From Cybelea sp963824595 (GTDB taxonomy: Bacteria > Vulcanimicrobiota > Vulcanimicrobiia > Vulcanimicrobiales > Vulcanimicrobiaceae), in contig CAWGPY010000001.1 of NCBI GenBank assembly GCA_963824595.1, forward strand, positions 372,001-436,000: a stretch of 64,000 nucleotides of DNA, written 5' to 3'. The position numbers and the translations under genes are program-made. The notes below the pieces were generated by a model. That model was not told the origin of the DNA. It saw nothing but the letters and a program-made list of their open reading frames with translations, and ran no database searches. Below are positions 51,189-60,126 of this stretch, in pieces. Position 1 is the first letter of the stretch. Every line of letters starts with the position of its first letter.

Positions 51189-52248
51189 CTATCGAGGTCG
51201 CGAGCCGGCGGAGATCGACGAGGCCCAGCTCGCCGACCAGCGTGTAATGCAGGTCGCCGTCGCTCCACGCGAGGAGCGCCGTCGAGCCGTCTTCGGCATA
51301 TTGCGCGTCGCAGCCGTCAACCTGGAGGGTTTGCGGCTGGAAGCGCGTCATGTCGAGCGCCGACGACTTGACGTTCTCGAACAGCGAGACGGTGCGGATG
51401 CCGTCCGAGTAGAGAAAGTGCACGGTGACCACGCCGCGGAGCTCGACGAGATTGCCCTCGACGGGCGAGAAGCCGTCGGGCAGCGATTGCGGCTCGCGCG
51501 CGGCGAAGCCGGCGCCGCGCACGACGCGGTCGAGATCCTCCGAGGGCTCGCCGAACGCCGGGCCGTGCACCCGCGCATACTGCTTGGGCAACGCGAAATG
51601 GCTCGGCGGCACGGCCCGTACGAAGCGGATCTCGTCGAAGCGCACCTCGCTCACCAGCGAACCGTCCGGAGCGAACTCTTCTTTGTCGAGCACGATCTTG
51701 GTGGCTTCATCGATGCGCACGAGCATGATCGAGTGTTTCGTCCGCTTGCTGATCAGCGTCACGTCGATCGTGCGGCGTCCGTCGAACGTCTCGGCGCCCG
51801 TTCGCACGATCCGGTAGTTCTCGCGCAGCAGCGTGAAGTTGGCGTTGAGCGCCGTCGCCTCGTCGGCCGCGTCGTTCCGCGTCTCGACGATTCGATTCCG
51901 CTTGGCGTCAATGGCGAAGCTCGCGTCGCCGCTATCGACCACCGAGTCGCCGGCGAGGACGGATGGAGCGCTGTAGAGGCGCCGCGTCTGGCTGGGGGCG
52001 CGGTGTTCGATGCGGTAGACCGAAGCCTCCGCCGAGCGGCTGCCGAGCCGCAGCACCTGCACGGTTCCGGTAAAGGATACCTTCGACGGCGCCGCCGACG
52101 CCTCGAAGAGCAGGGCTTCGACCGGCGCGAGGCCCGACGCTTGCGCGCCGGCGTGGGTGGGCTTCTGCGGCGAGTGCGCCTGCTGCGCGCTCGCGAACGC
52201 GACGCCGCCGGCGACCAGCGCGATCGCGAGCACGCTACCGGGTTTCAT
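51178..52248 (-). CDS. RseB/MucB-like periplasmic regulator of sigma factor activity
   Basis: 356 residues from ATG 52248. Signal peptide about 1-22. The N-terminal half has the MucB/RseB lipoprotein-carrier-like fold pattern (ALLFEASAAPSKVSFTGTVQVLRLG..., KTKHSIMLVRIDEATKIVLDKEEF, PDGSLVSEVRFDEIRF). The C-terminal half has VEGNLVELRGVVTVHFLYSDG. Such proteins bind the periplasmic part of an anti-sigma factor and tune its cleavage. It lies directly behind an ECF sigma and anti-sigma, overlapping the latter by 14 bp, which supports the call. Confidence 0.75.
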   Translation of the reverse strand: MKPGSVLAIALVAGGVAFASAQQAHSPQKPTHAGAQASGLAPVEALLFEASAAPSKVSFTGTVQVLRLGSRSAEASVYRIEHRAPSQTRRLYSAPSVLAGDSVVDSGDASFAIDAKRNRIVETRNDAADEATALNANFTLLRENYRIVRTGAETFDGRRTIDVTLISKRTKHSIMLVRIDEATKIVLDKEEFAPDGSLVSEVRFDEIRFVRAVPPSHFALPKQYARVHGPAFGEPSEDLDRVVRGAGFAAREPQSLPDGFSPVEGNLVELRGVVTVHFLYSDGIRTVSLFENVKSSALDMTRFQPQTLQVDGCDAQYAEDGSTALLAWSDGDLHYTLVGELGLVDLRRLATSIEKP

Positions 52249-52729
52249 CAACCGGCCGTTCGTCGGAGTAGGAGGCATCGGAGGTGAGCATCGCCGGCAT
52301 CGGAGCGTCCTCGGAGAAGGGCGCGTTGGCCGAGAGCGCGGCGTGGCTGTCCACGTAATAGGCCGCGTCGATCGTCGTCGCTCGCACGGGAGCACGGACC
52401 GTCACAAAGCCGATGTAGAGCGCGACGGCGACCGCCGCGGCGGCGGGGACGAGAATCACGGGCCGCAGCGCCGACCGCAGGCGCTCCAGCGCGCTCGGCT
52501 TCTGCGCGACGGCGGCGCGAATGTTCGCGACCACGCTCTCGGGCAGTTCGCGCTCTTCGGCGGCGGCGTGCGTTCGCAGCAGGCCGGTCAGCGCGGCTTC
52601 GTCGGCGTGCGCCTGCGCGCACTCCCCGCACGCCGCAACGTGAGCGTGCACTGCGGCGTCGTCGCGGGGCGGAAGTTCGCCGTGGAGGAAGTCCACGAGC
52701 TGTTCCCTGGTCGGATGCGTTTCGTTCAT
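52235..52729 (-). CDS. Anti-sigma factor with zinc-finger (zf-HC2) domain
   Basis: 164 residues. The N-terminal motif HAHVAACGEC (His-x3-Cys-x2-Cys, about 28-37) fits zinc-binding anti-sigma domains. One transmembrane helix at about 91-108 (VILVPAAAAVAVALYIGFV). A short outer segment of about 55 residues follows. It would hold the upstream ECF sigma at the membrane. Overlaps the sigma gene by 4 bp (ATGA). Confidence 0.82.
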   Translation of the reverse strand: MNETHPTREQLVDFLHGELPPRDDAAVHAHVAACGECAQAHADEAALTGLLRTHAAAEERELPESVVANIRAAVAQKPSALERLRSALRPVILVPAAAAVAVALYIGFVTVRAPVRATTIDAAYYVDSHAALSANAPFSEDAPMPAMLTSDASYSDERPVDETR

Positions 52730-53259
52730 GATGACGACTTCATATGGTGAGTGACGAGGTTGCGGAGTTGCCCGCGGGCACGGTGCAGCCGCGACCGGAC
52801 CGTTCCTACCGAGCAGCCCACGATCTGCCCGATCTCCTGATAGCTGCAGCCTTCAACGTCGGCGAGCAGCACGATCTCGCGTTGCTCTGCCGAGAGCCCC
52901 GCGAGTGCTTTGGAAACCGGTTCGCTCAGATAGCCTTCTAAATACTCCTCGATCGGTTGAATTGCGAGCGGACGGCCGCTGCCGTACTGTTGCGGCTCGT
53001 TGTCTTGGGGGATCTCTTCCTGATAACGTCCCTTGCGCCGCCGAAGTTCGTCGCGGTGCAGATTCGTGACGATGCGATAGATCCAGGAGAGGAAGGAGGT
53101 GCCTGGCTTAAAGCTCTTCCAGGCCTTGAAGACGCGAATGAAGGCCTCTTGAGTGAGGTCGCGGGCATCGGCTTCGTTGCGCGTCAGGCGGTAGGCGAAG
53201 TTATAGGTCGCCTTGCCATGTTGCTCGATGGCACGCTCTAAGAAAGCCTGTTGTTCCAT
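52726..53259 (-). CDS. ECF-type RNA polymerase sigma factor (RpoE-like)
   Basis: 177 residues. Region 2 YRLTRNEADARDLTQEAFIRVFKAWKSF with TSFLSWIYRIVTNLHRDELRRR, region 4 EQREIVLLADVEGCSYQEIGQIVGCSVGTVRSRLHRARGQL. The sigma/anti-sigma/RseB-like order mirrors the rpoE-rseA-rseB envelope stress system. The SCO-like gene lies 36 nt upstream on the same strand and may share the transcript. Confidence 0.93.
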   Translation of the reverse strand: MEQQAFLERAIEQHGKATYNFAYRLTRNEADARDLTQEAFIRVFKAWKSFKPGTSFLSWIYRIVTNLHRDELRRRKGRYQEEIPQDNEPQQYGSGRPLAIQPIEEYLEGYLSEPVSKALAGLSAEQREIVLLADVEGCSYQEIGQIVGCSVGTVRSRLHRARGQLRNLVTHHMKSSS

Positions 53260-53295
53260 GCCCTTCTCCGACGCTTCCTTGCCCCGCTCGAAAGG

Positions 53296-54252
53296 TCATG
53301 CTTCCGTCCGTCGCCACAGCACGCGAGCAACCGCCCATAGACCCAGCAGCGAGAAGAAAGTCAGGAGCGTGAAGAGCGAGAGCTCGAGCAGCGCGATGCC
53401 GGCGGATTGACTGCCCCCGCACAGCGCGATGGCCTCGGCGACGAGCGCCAGTTTGAAGCGCTCGAAGGGGTTGCTGGCGAGGCCCGAGACCGCGCGCGCT
53501 TGGGCCAGCACGCCCTCGGGATCCCAGCTGCCCGTCTCGACGATGTCGGCGATCCGGCTGCCGGGCGCCACGATAAAGAGGCGGTCGTCGTGCAGAAAGT
53601 TGCTGGTGCTGACCCGCATCGAGCTGATCCCGAACTGATCGAGCACGCGCGTGATGGTCGAACCGGTCCCCGTCAGCAGCGCCCAGTTGTCGCCGCGAGC
53701 GCCGTGCTCCGCGGCGTACGCGCGCAGGATCGCGGGAGAATCGTACTGCGGATCGAGCGTGATTTCGCCGATCGCAAAGCGCGCCGGATCGAGCCGTTTC
53801 TGGAGATACGCGAACTTCTCGGTGATGGCGGGACAGAGCGTACGGTCCGGGCAGCGCGTGAAAACGAACGAGAGCAGCAGCGTCTTGCTGCCGAAGGCCG
53901 ATCCCAGCTGCACCGGCCGCCCGTTCTGGTCGACGAGTTCGGCGGCCGGCAGACGCGAGCCGATCGTGACCGGCACGACGCGGCCTGCGTCGGGAAGGCC
54001 GGGCGCGAACGCGGCGGCGGCGACCGGCGAGCGCAGCGTGGGCGAGGCCCTTCGGTCGTCGAGCAGCGCGTCGATGGAGGTGTTGGGCGCAAAGGTCGCC
54101 CGCGGTTCGAACCGGTAGCGGCGAATCTCTGCGGGGCGCATGGCTGGGACGACGTCGGTGCGTACGATCGCCGAGCGGTCGGGCAAGGTTTGGATCACCA
54201 CGCCGTGCACGGGAATCAGCGTCGCCAGCGCGGCGGCCAGGAGCGCCGTCAT
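53296..54252 (-). CDS. SCO1/SenC-family copper/thiol protein with C-terminal membrane anchor
   Basis: 318 residues. Signal peptide about 1-17; a thioredoxin-like SCO domain at about 93-265 with FVFTRCPDRTLCP, where Cys134 and Cys140 are spaced x5 instead of the family's usual CxxxC; and ITLDPQYDSP plus FLHDDRLF, which would supply the His ligand. A C-terminal helix (about 288-310) anchors it. SCO proteins deliver copper to cytochrome oxidase or act in thiol redox. Divergent from the MauE/TlpA-like pair, which also handle redox. Confidence 0.78.
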   Translation of the reverse strand: MTALLAAALATLIPVHGVVIQTLPDRSAIVRTDVVPAMRPAEIRRYRFEPRATFAPNTSIDALLDDRRASPTLRSPVAAAAFAPGLPDAGRVVPVTIGSRLPAAELVDQNGRPVQLGSAFGSKTLLLSFVFTRCPDRTLCPAITEKFAYLQKRLDPARFAIGEITLDPQYDSPAILRAYAAEHGARGDNWALLTGTGSTITRVLDQFGISSMRVSTSNFLHDDRLFIVAPGSRIADIVETGSWDPEGVLAQARAVSGLASNPFERFKLALVAEAIALCGGSQSAGIALLELSLFTLLTFFSLLGLWAVARVLWRRTEA

Positions 54253-54303
54253 GGGCTTATTCTACCAGGGGTTCGCGGCGCCGGGGCGCAACGATTGTCG
54301 CCG

Positions 54304-54741
54304 ATGGAAATTGCGGTCTTCGTAGTCCGCGCCGTTTTGGGCGCCCTGCTGTTGCTTGCGGGCGGCCTCAAGATCGGTCATTCGACCGAGCTGGCCGCCG
54401 CGATCGCGGGATTTCGCCTGGTGCCGGCGGCCGTCGCGGGGCCGCTCGCCTTGGCGCTGCCGTATCTCGAGATCCTGCTCGGCGGCTATCTCGTGGCCGG
54501 CCTGTTCACGCGCATCGTCGCCGCCGCGGCCGCCGCGCAGTTTCTCATCTACGCGGGCGCGGTCGCCTCGGCCGTGGTCCGGCACATCCCGGCGAACTGC
54601 GGCTGCTTCGGCCCCGCCGATTCGGCCGTCGCCGATTGGCCTCACGTCGCGTTCGATTTGACGCTCGCGGCCGCGAGCGCGTTCGTTGCGTGGCGGGCGC
54701 CGGGTGCGCTCGCCGTCGACCGCAAGTTGGGCGGCGCGTGA
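54304..54741 (+). CDS. MauE/DoxX-like four-helix membrane protein
   Basis: 145 residues from ATG 54304. Four hydrophobic helices: VFVVRAVLGALLLLAGGLKI, a second after LVPAAVAGPLALALPYLEILLGG, a third, and a last before the tail. The motif NCGCFGP, with a Cys pair after helix 3, is typical of the MauE/vitamin-K-linked redox group. It is a probable partner of the TlpA-like thioredoxin encoded next, whose start overlaps by 4 bp (GTGA), in keeping extracytoplasmic cysteines in order. Confidence 0.82.
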   Translation: MEIAVFVVRAVLGALLLLAGGLKIGHSTELAAAIAGFRLVPAAVAGPLALALPYLEILLGGYLVAGLFTRIVAAAAAAQFLIYAGAVASAVVRHIPANCGCFGPADSAVADWPHVAFDLTLAAASAFVAWRAPGALAVDRKLGGA

Positions 54742-55310
54742 ACCGGCGATCGCTGTCGCTCGCGACGATCGGAGTCCTCGCCGTCATCGCGATCGCCGCC
54801 GTGCTGTATTACTTTTACGGGCCCGAGCGCCGGCGCGTGCAGACCGCGTCGCAGTCGCCGATCGTCGGCAAGGCCCAGGTCGGGCGGCCCGCCCCGTGGT
54901 TCGAGGTCGCGACGACGGCCGGCCTCTTCGACCTCAACAAGACGACGAAGCCGGTGTTCCTCGAAGTGTTCGCCACCTGGTGTCCGCATTGTCAGCGCGA
55001 GACCGCGGTCGTGGACAAACTCTACCGGAAGTATCGCAACGCCGTCGATTTCGTCGCCGTCTCCGGAAGCGACACGGCGATGGACGGCACGTCGGCGTCC
55101 TCGCAGCGCGACGTGCTCGACTGGACGCGCCGGTTCCACGTGGAGTATCCGGTCGCGTACGATCCGCTCCTCAGCGTCGCCAACCTCTATCTACAGGGCG
55201 GGTTCCCGACGTTCGCCGTGATCGCGCGCGACAAGCGCGTGACCTATCTCGACAGCGGCGAGGTCTCCTACCGCGACCTCGACGTTGCGATCGCGAAAAT
55301 CGCGCGTTAG
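54738..55310 (+). CDS. TlpA-family membrane-anchored thiol-disulfide oxidoreductase
   Basis: 190 residues from GTG 54738. An N-terminal anchor helix (ATIGVLAVIAIAAVLYYFY) and a thioredoxin fold with active site WCPHC after VFLEVFAT; cis-Pro region GGFPTFAVI. Faces the periplasm. Coupled to the MauE-like gene. Confidence 0.9.
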   Translation: MNRRSLSLATIGVLAVIAIAAVLYYFYGPERRRVQTASQSPIVGKAQVGRPAPWFEVATTAGLFDLNKTTKPVFLEVFATWCPHCQRETAVVDKLYRKYRNAVDFVAVSGSDTAMDGTSASSQRDVLDWTRRFHVEYPVAYDPLLSVANLYLQGGFPTFAVIARDKRVTYLDSGEVSYRDLDVAIAKIAR

Positions 55311-55319
55311 CGCGAACGG

Positions 55320-56051
55320 TCAGACGCCCGGCGGGAACGCGTAGTTCGGCGGCGCGACGAGGGGCATGCCGATTTCGAGCACGACCTGCTGGTGGGCGCC
55401 GAGCGGAATCGAGCTCAGGTCGCCGTCGTACTTCGCCCCGTTCACGTAGGCCGTGACGGGTCCGGAGAGCCCGGCGACGCCTTCCCGCGTGAGCGGCTGT
55501 CCCCAGATGTCGAAGAGCATGCCGAGCGTGTACGGGCCGCCTTGCGGCGGGCCGATGTCCGGCGCTTCGATGTGAATGATGCCGCTGGCGTCGTGCGTGT
55601 GGATCCAATAGAGGCAGCCGCCCGAGATGTTCGGCGCGAAGCCGACGTACTCGGGCACCTGCATCTGCTTGCCGTTGTAGAAGATGGCAAGGTGCGTGTG
55701 CACGTGTAGCGTCGCGTACTCTTGCGTGCCGCAGGCGATGCCGTCGATGGTGCGGCCGCGCCCGCCCGAGGGCGTGTCGGGATACTTCTCCTTTGTAAAT
55801 TTCGCACCCAGACTCTCGCCGTTGGTGAGCTGGATCGGCTTCGCGCTGGCGTTCGGCCCCGGCGTCGGCGTCGCGTTGGCCTGTGTCACCGAACGGCTCT
55901 GCCACAAATTGAAGCCGACGAATACGAGGACGATGGCGACCACGGCGATGCCGATTCCGATGTAAATCGGACGCATCGGGTCGCGGCGCGGTGGGGGTGC
56001 GGCGCCTCCGCGCTGCTGGCGGCGGCGTTCTGCGCGGGTCGGTTCTGACAT
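55320..56051 (-). CDS. Membrane-anchored His-rich protein, possible metal-binding, unknown family
   Basis: 243 residues. A basic, Pro/Arg-rich cytoplasmic start (about 1-26), one helix at about 28-48 (PIYIGIGIAVVAIVLVFVGFN), then an outer domain of about 190 residues. Two His clusters stand out: HVHTH (116-120) and IHTHDASGIIHIE (His151, His153, His160), spaced as a possible metal site; two cysteines (C107, C146) may pair. Convergent with the TlpA-like gene. The neighbourhood of SCO- and TlpA-like proteins suggests a redox or copper link, which is inference. I know similar short HVH-containing proteins only as hypotheticals. Confidence 0.7.
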   Translation of the reverse strand: MSEPTRAERRRQQRGGAAPPPRRDPMRPIYIGIGIAVVAIVLVFVGFNLWQSRSVTQANATPTPGPNASAKPIQLTNGESLGAKFTKEKYPDTPSGGRGRTIDGIACGTQEYATLHVHTHLAIFYNGKQMQVPEYVGFAPNISGGCLYWIHTHDASGIIHIEAPDIGPPQGGPYTLGMLFDIWGQPLTREGVAGLSGPVTAYVNGAKYDGDLSSIPLGAHQQVVLEIGMPLVAPPNYAFPPGV

Positions 56052-56061
56052 CGGCTTCCTT

Positions 56062-57090
56062 TTAAGAGATGGCTTTCAGGGGGGCGGTGACCGCTGCGTC
56101 CTCGATCTCGAGGTGCCGTTGCGGCACCAAGTAGTTGGTGACGTAATCCACGACGGCATCCGCGAGCGGCGTGACCGGGCGGTCGTAGCCGGTCGAGGAG
56201 AGCCGACGCATGCGGGCGCACGTATAGTATTGGTACTTGCCCCGCAAGTGCGGCGGCATCTCGACGAACTCGATGCGTTCCGGAAGCTCGAGCGCGTGAA
56301 AGATCGGGCGTACGAGCTGCAGCCACGTGTGCGGCCGGCCGGACCCGACGTTGAACAACCCCGTCGCGCCGCTCTGCCCGAGATGAAGCGTCATTTCGAC
56401 CGCGTCCTTGACGTAGATGAAGTCGCGCTGCTGCTCGCCGTCGCGATACTCGGGGCGGTAGCTTTTGAAGAGACGCACGCTGCCCGACTCGCGGATCTGC
56501 TCGAACGCCTTCTGCACGATGCTGCGCATCTCGCCCTTATGATCTTCGTTTGGCCCGAACACGTTGAAGTACTTCACCCCGCAGATCTTCGCGTCGAGCC
56601 CCGTACGCTGGGCGTAGAGATCGAAGAGATGCTTCGAATACGCGTAGGCATTGAGGGGACGAAACGAATGCAGGGCGGCCTCGTCGGAGAGATCCGCCTC
56701 GATCCCGCCGTAGGTGGCGGCGGACGAAGCGTAGACCAGGCGAGCGTCGTGATCCACGGCCCACTGCGCCAGGTTCTTCGTGTACTGGTAGTTGTTCCGC
56801 AGCAGATAGTCGGCGTCGGTCTCCGTGGTTGACGAGCACGCGCCGAGGTGAAAGATGGTGCGAACGTCGCCGAACGAGCGCCCCTGCATCAGGCCGGACT
56901 CGAAGTCGTCGGCGTCGGCGTAGTCGGCGATACGCAGCGGGACGAGGTGCTTCCACTTCTCGGACCGATCCAGCCGGTCGACGACCAGGATGTCCTCGAT
57001 GCCGCGACGGTTCAGGCCCCAAATTAGGGCGCTGCCAATGAGGCCGGCGCCCCCGGTAACGACAATTTTCCCGCGGTTGAGATCGTGCAT
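56062..57090 (-). CDS. hldD: ADP-L-glycero-D-manno-heptose 6-epimerase
   Basis: 342 residues from ATG 57090. Extended SDR epimerase: VTGGAGLIGSALIWGLN (NAD(P) loop), FHLGACSSTTETD, the ASSAATYGG serine site and YAYSKHLFDLY (Tyr-x3-Lys). KYFNVFGPNEDHKGEMRSIVQKAF and YRPEYRDGEQQRDFIYV are hallmarks of HldD (RfaD). It makes the L,D-heptose of the lipopolysaccharide inner core. This supports a lipopolysaccharide-bearing outer membrane. Confidence 0.92.
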   Translation of the reverse strand: MHDLNRGKIVVTGGAGLIGSALIWGLNRRGIEDILVVDRLDRSEKWKHLVPLRIADYADADDFESGLMQGRSFGDVRTIFHLGACSSTTETDADYLLRNNYQYTKNLAQWAVDHDARLVYASSAATYGGIEADLSDEAALHSFRPLNAYAYSKHLFDLYAQRTGLDAKICGVKYFNVFGPNEDHKGEMRSIVQKAFEQIRESGSVRLFKSYRPEYRDGEQQRDFIYVKDAVEMTLHLGQSGATGLFNVGSGRPHTWLQLVRPIFHALELPERIEFVEMPPHLRGKYQYYTCARMRRLSSTGYDRPVTPLADAVVDYVTNYLVPQRHLEIEDAAVTAPLKAIS

Positions 57091-57221
57091 AGCTCCGAAA
57101 ATTCTAATCCCGCGGGCTCCGGGCCGAGTCCTTCGGGCCGGACGTCGCCGCTCGACGGCGCCGATAACAAAACGTAACACCTGCGAATCATTCGCATATT
57201 AAGGCCGAGAGGGCCGCTGCG

Positions 57222-59612
57222 TCAGGGGTGCCCCATCTGAGCGCCGATGGTGAACGTCCGGGGAGGCGCGTAATGATTGCCCTGCGCGTTGAGGAGCGTC
57301 ACGTAAAATCTGTCGTTCAGGAGATTTTGGATTCCCAGAGTGAGCGCGAGTTTTGGCCCGATCGGAATGCCTTTGCCGACGTTAAAGATCGTGTGCGGCG
57401 TCGCCGCACAGTATCCTGGGGTGCCGTCGGGGCATATATCCGACGAGAGGCCGCTGCCGTACTCGGCGTCGGCGGAAAACCACCCGCCGCTCGCGTCATT
57501 GGTCAGGATCCCACCCGCCACGCTATAGGCTTGGTTGTGATCGGCGGGCGTGAAACCGGTTGGCGAGCCGAAGCACGGAGCGAGAAGTTGCGTCTCGCAT
57601 CCCTCGTTCAGCGAGACCGTGTGTGCGACGGATAGATAGGCCCTTCCGTTACGCGGAAGGGACTGCACATAGTTGACTGCCTCTTGCGAGAGCCGGCCGA
57701 GTACGTAGTTGATGTCCTGGTGCAGGAGCGTGACGCCGACCTGGGTGTCGTCGATGAGGTCGTTGGCGTTCTTTTGCCACACACGAAGGCCGAGTTCTCC
57801 TGCGCCGAGCGGGATGTGACCGCCTAGCTCGAGCTGGGTGTCGCGCTCGGGTTTGAGGTCAAACTGCGCGAGGCTCGGCTGCAGGGGAAGGTTCAGCAGT
57901 CGCGCGGCCGTCGGCGAGACGTTTTCGAAAGAGAACGGCTCGAAGAAGCGCCCCACGTAGGCGTAGACGTTGGCACGTTTGCCGAAATACCGGGTCACTT
58001 TCAACCGCGGACTGACCGCGCCGAAACCCTGCGAAAACTCCGTGGACTTAATCGTAAAGAAATCGTAGCGAATCCCGTAGTCGGCTTCCCAGAGGCTGCT
58101 CATCCGCCAGCTGTCTTGGACGTACGACTGATAGGTGTTGCCGAGGTTGGGCGCATGGTCGACGACGGTCGTCGGCGCCGCTGGGGTTCCCGGCGTCAGG
58201 ATCGGCGCCAAGAAGTTGTTGGGTTGCAGCGTAAACGCGTAGTCCTTGTCGATCCGAGCCAGATCGTAGGAGAGGCCCGCGCGAACGTCGTGCACCCCGA
58301 ATCGCTGGGAGTAATCGCCTTGCACGATGTAGTCGATCGCCGTCCGAGTGTCGGCGAGCGAGTAGCCGCAGGTGGTCGGGCCGAAGTTCCCGGTCTTGAC
58401 CGCATCCTGGCAATCGGCCGGCGTTCCGCCGTTCCCGAACGGCGGCGGCTCGACGTTGAGCGCCTCGCCGTAGATCCAATCGTCGACGGGGTCGCCATAA
58501 TCCGCGATGTGGGAGACCTTTAGCGCGGGACCAAACGTGATTCCGCCGCGGTCGCCCAGCGCGTGGCGGAACTGAAGGCTGAAGAAGCTGTCCTCTTGCG
58601 TCTCGTTGTCGTCGGTCGTTGCGGGCTCGCCATGTTCGACGTCGTTCGGGATTTGGAACGTGCCGTAACTATGCACGAACGTGAGGTTCGTGAAGCTGTT
58701 GCCGCCGGCCGGAATCGCAACGTCGGCGTACTGGTTGACGTTGCTTGCGGCGTTATGCGGCGAAGCGAAGTTGGGGGGATCGAGCCCGCGCGTGGTCTGC
58801 GAGCCGCCGAGCGATACGGCGTAGCCGCCGCCTCCCGCGAGGGGGGCGTGGAAATCCAGCGTCGTGTTGAGGTTGGTGTAAGAACCAACCGTCGACAGGT
58901 CGTCAAAACCGGCGGCTCCGGTGCCGGATTTGGTGGTGAGGTTCAGGATCGAGCCGAATTTGAGGCCGTACTGAGCGGGGTACGCACCTTCGATGACGTC
59001 GACGTACGACAGATCGTTGAGGTCAATCTCGCTGCCGATGTCCCGATTGAGCCCCTGGGGAAGCGCGACGCCGTTGATCTGATAGTTGATGACGCCGTGG
59101 TCTCCGTTGATGTGGACGACGCCGTTGGCGCCACGCACCGCGCCGGGTAGCTGTATGAGCATCTCCGGGAAGCTGTTGTTATAGGGAAGACGGGTCAGAT
59201 CGGCGCCGTTCAAGGTGATGTCGCTGCCGCTGCCCCGGATGGGGAGCGTACGTGAGACCGTGACTTGCCCGATCTGCTTAAGTGGCGTGAGCGAGAGCAC
59301 GACCATCGCACCATCGCTACCGAGGTCGACTCGGAGCCGCGCGCGCAAGTCGCCCCGCCGAGCCTCCACGTCGTACGTTCCGAGCGCGAGGGGCGGAAAA
59401 GAGAATCGTCCGCTCGCATCCGTCAGCGTTCTGACGGTTACGTTGTTCCCGGACGCCGTTACCTCGACTCGGCCGGCCGGCGCCCCGTCGGCCGAAACCG
59501 TTCCGCTGAGGAAGGCGCTCGCGCTCGTCGCCTCCACCGGCGCGGCGCAAATGATACCGGCGGCAAGACCGATGATCGCGGCGCCGATACCGTGCCGCAC
59601 GAATTGACTCAT
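57222..59612 (-). CDS. TonB-dependent receptor with CarboxypepD_reg domain, 796 aa
   Basis: Signal peptide about 1-29, a carboxypeptidase-regulatory-like domain at about 33-110 (SGTVSADGAPAGRVEVTASG), a plug at about 115-235 (LNGADLTRLPYNNSFPEMLIQLPGAVRGANGVVHINGDHGVINYQINGVALPQG), and a beta-barrel to the C-terminus (ERDTQLELGGHIPLGAGEL, end RTFTIGAQMGHP). Transports a ligand across the outer membrane with TonB energy. The divergent Fur-family gene and a palindromic operator in between indicate metal-responsive control. Confidence 0.88.
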   Translation of the reverse strand: MSQFVRHGIGAAIIGLAAGIICAAPVEATSASAFLSGTVSADGAPAGRVEVTASGNNVTVRTLTDASGRFSFPPLALGTYDVEARRGDLRARLRVDLGSDGAMVVLSLTPLKQIGQVTVSRTLPIRGSGSDITLNGADLTRLPYNNSFPEMLIQLPGAVRGANGVVHINGDHGVINYQINGVALPQGLNRDIGSEIDLNDLSYVDVIEGAYPAQYGLKFGSILNLTTKSGTGAAGFDDLSTVGSYTNLNTTLDFHAPLAGGGGYAVSLGGSQTTRGLDPPNFASPHNAASNVNQYADVAIPAGGNSFTNLTFVHSYGTFQIPNDVEHGEPATTDDNETQEDSFFSLQFRHALGDRGGITFGPALKVSHIADYGDPVDDWIYGEALNVEPPPFGNGGTPADCQDAVKTGNFGPTTCGYSLADTRTAIDYIVQGDYSQRFGVHDVRAGLSYDLARIDKDYAFTLQPNNFLAPILTPGTPAAPTTVVDHAPNLGNTYQSYVQDSWRMSSLWEADYGIRYDFFTIKSTEFSQGFGAVSPRLKVTRYFGKRANVYAYVGRFFEPFSFENVSPTAARLLNLPLQPSLAQFDLKPERDTQLELGGHIPLGAGELGLRVWQKNANDLIDDTQVGVTLLHQDINYVLGRLSQEAVNYVQSLPRNGRAYLSVAHTVSLNEGCETQLLAPCFGSPTGFTPADHNQAYSVAGGILTNDASGGWFSADAEYGSGLSSDICPDGTPGYCAATPHTIFNVGKGIPIGPKLALTLGIQNLLNDRFYVTLLNAQGNHYAPPRTFTIGAQMGHP

Positions 59613-59641
59613 GCATTTCCTCGGAGGGTAGCCAGTGGTTA

Positions 59642-59663
59642 TGATAATAGCGTATCATTATCA
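59642..59663. promoter_or_regulatory. Fur/Zur-type operator between the TonB receptor and Fur-family gene
   Basis: TGATAAT (59642-59648) and ATTATCA (59657-59663) form a 7-bp inverted repeat in an otherwise GC-rich sequence, close to the Fur/Zur consensus. It sits 30 nt before the receptor start and 47 nt before the regulator start, so one repressor could control both. Confidence 0.75.
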
Positions 59664-59709
59664 AATATGCAAGCCCGGTACGCGGGAGGCGTGCGGCGCG
59701 GGGAAAAAC

Positions 59710-60111
59710 ATGAGCGCTAGTGAGGACGTCGTGAACGAAAGCGGCCGCAGGACGAGGCAACGCGGCGCGCTCTGGGAGACCATCGAGCGTGCCGAGCGAC
59801 CGCTCAGCGTGGCCGAGCTGCTAGAGGGCGCCTCGCGGCGCGCCGAAGGGCTGGGGATCGCGACGGTCTATCGCGCGGTCGGGGCATTGCTCGAGGCCGG
59901 CGCCATCGAGCCCGTGGAAATCCCAGGGGAGCCCACACGGTACGAGCGCTCCGATAAAGGCCACCACCACCATTTCCAGTGCGAGAAGTGCGACCGCGTC
60001 TTCGACATCGCAGGGTGCCTGGAAAACGTGCGCAAACTGGCGCCCCCGAAGTTTCGCGTCAAAGAGCATGCCGTGACGCTTTACGGGCTGTGCGCCAGCT
60101 GCGCACATTGA
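59710..60111 (+). CDS. Fur-family metal-responsive repressor
   Basis: 133 residues from ATG 59710; the longer frame from 59635 would include the operator. Winged helix (ISVAELLEGASRRAEGLGIATVYRAVGALLEAGAIE-like pattern), regulatory metal site HHHHFQC (85-91), and structural zinc cysteines C91/C94 and C128/C131. Either Fur (iron) or Zur (zinc) by sequence; the two TonB receptor genes on either side are the likely targets. Confidence 0.9.
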   Translation: MSASEDVVNESGRRTRQRGALWETIERAERPLSVAELLEGASRRAEGLGIATVYRAVGALLEAGAIEPVEIPGEPTRYERSDKGHHHHFQCEKCDRVFDIAGCLENVRKLAPPKFRVKEHAVTLYGLCASCAH

Positions 60112-60126
60112 TGTCAGGGCACTAGT

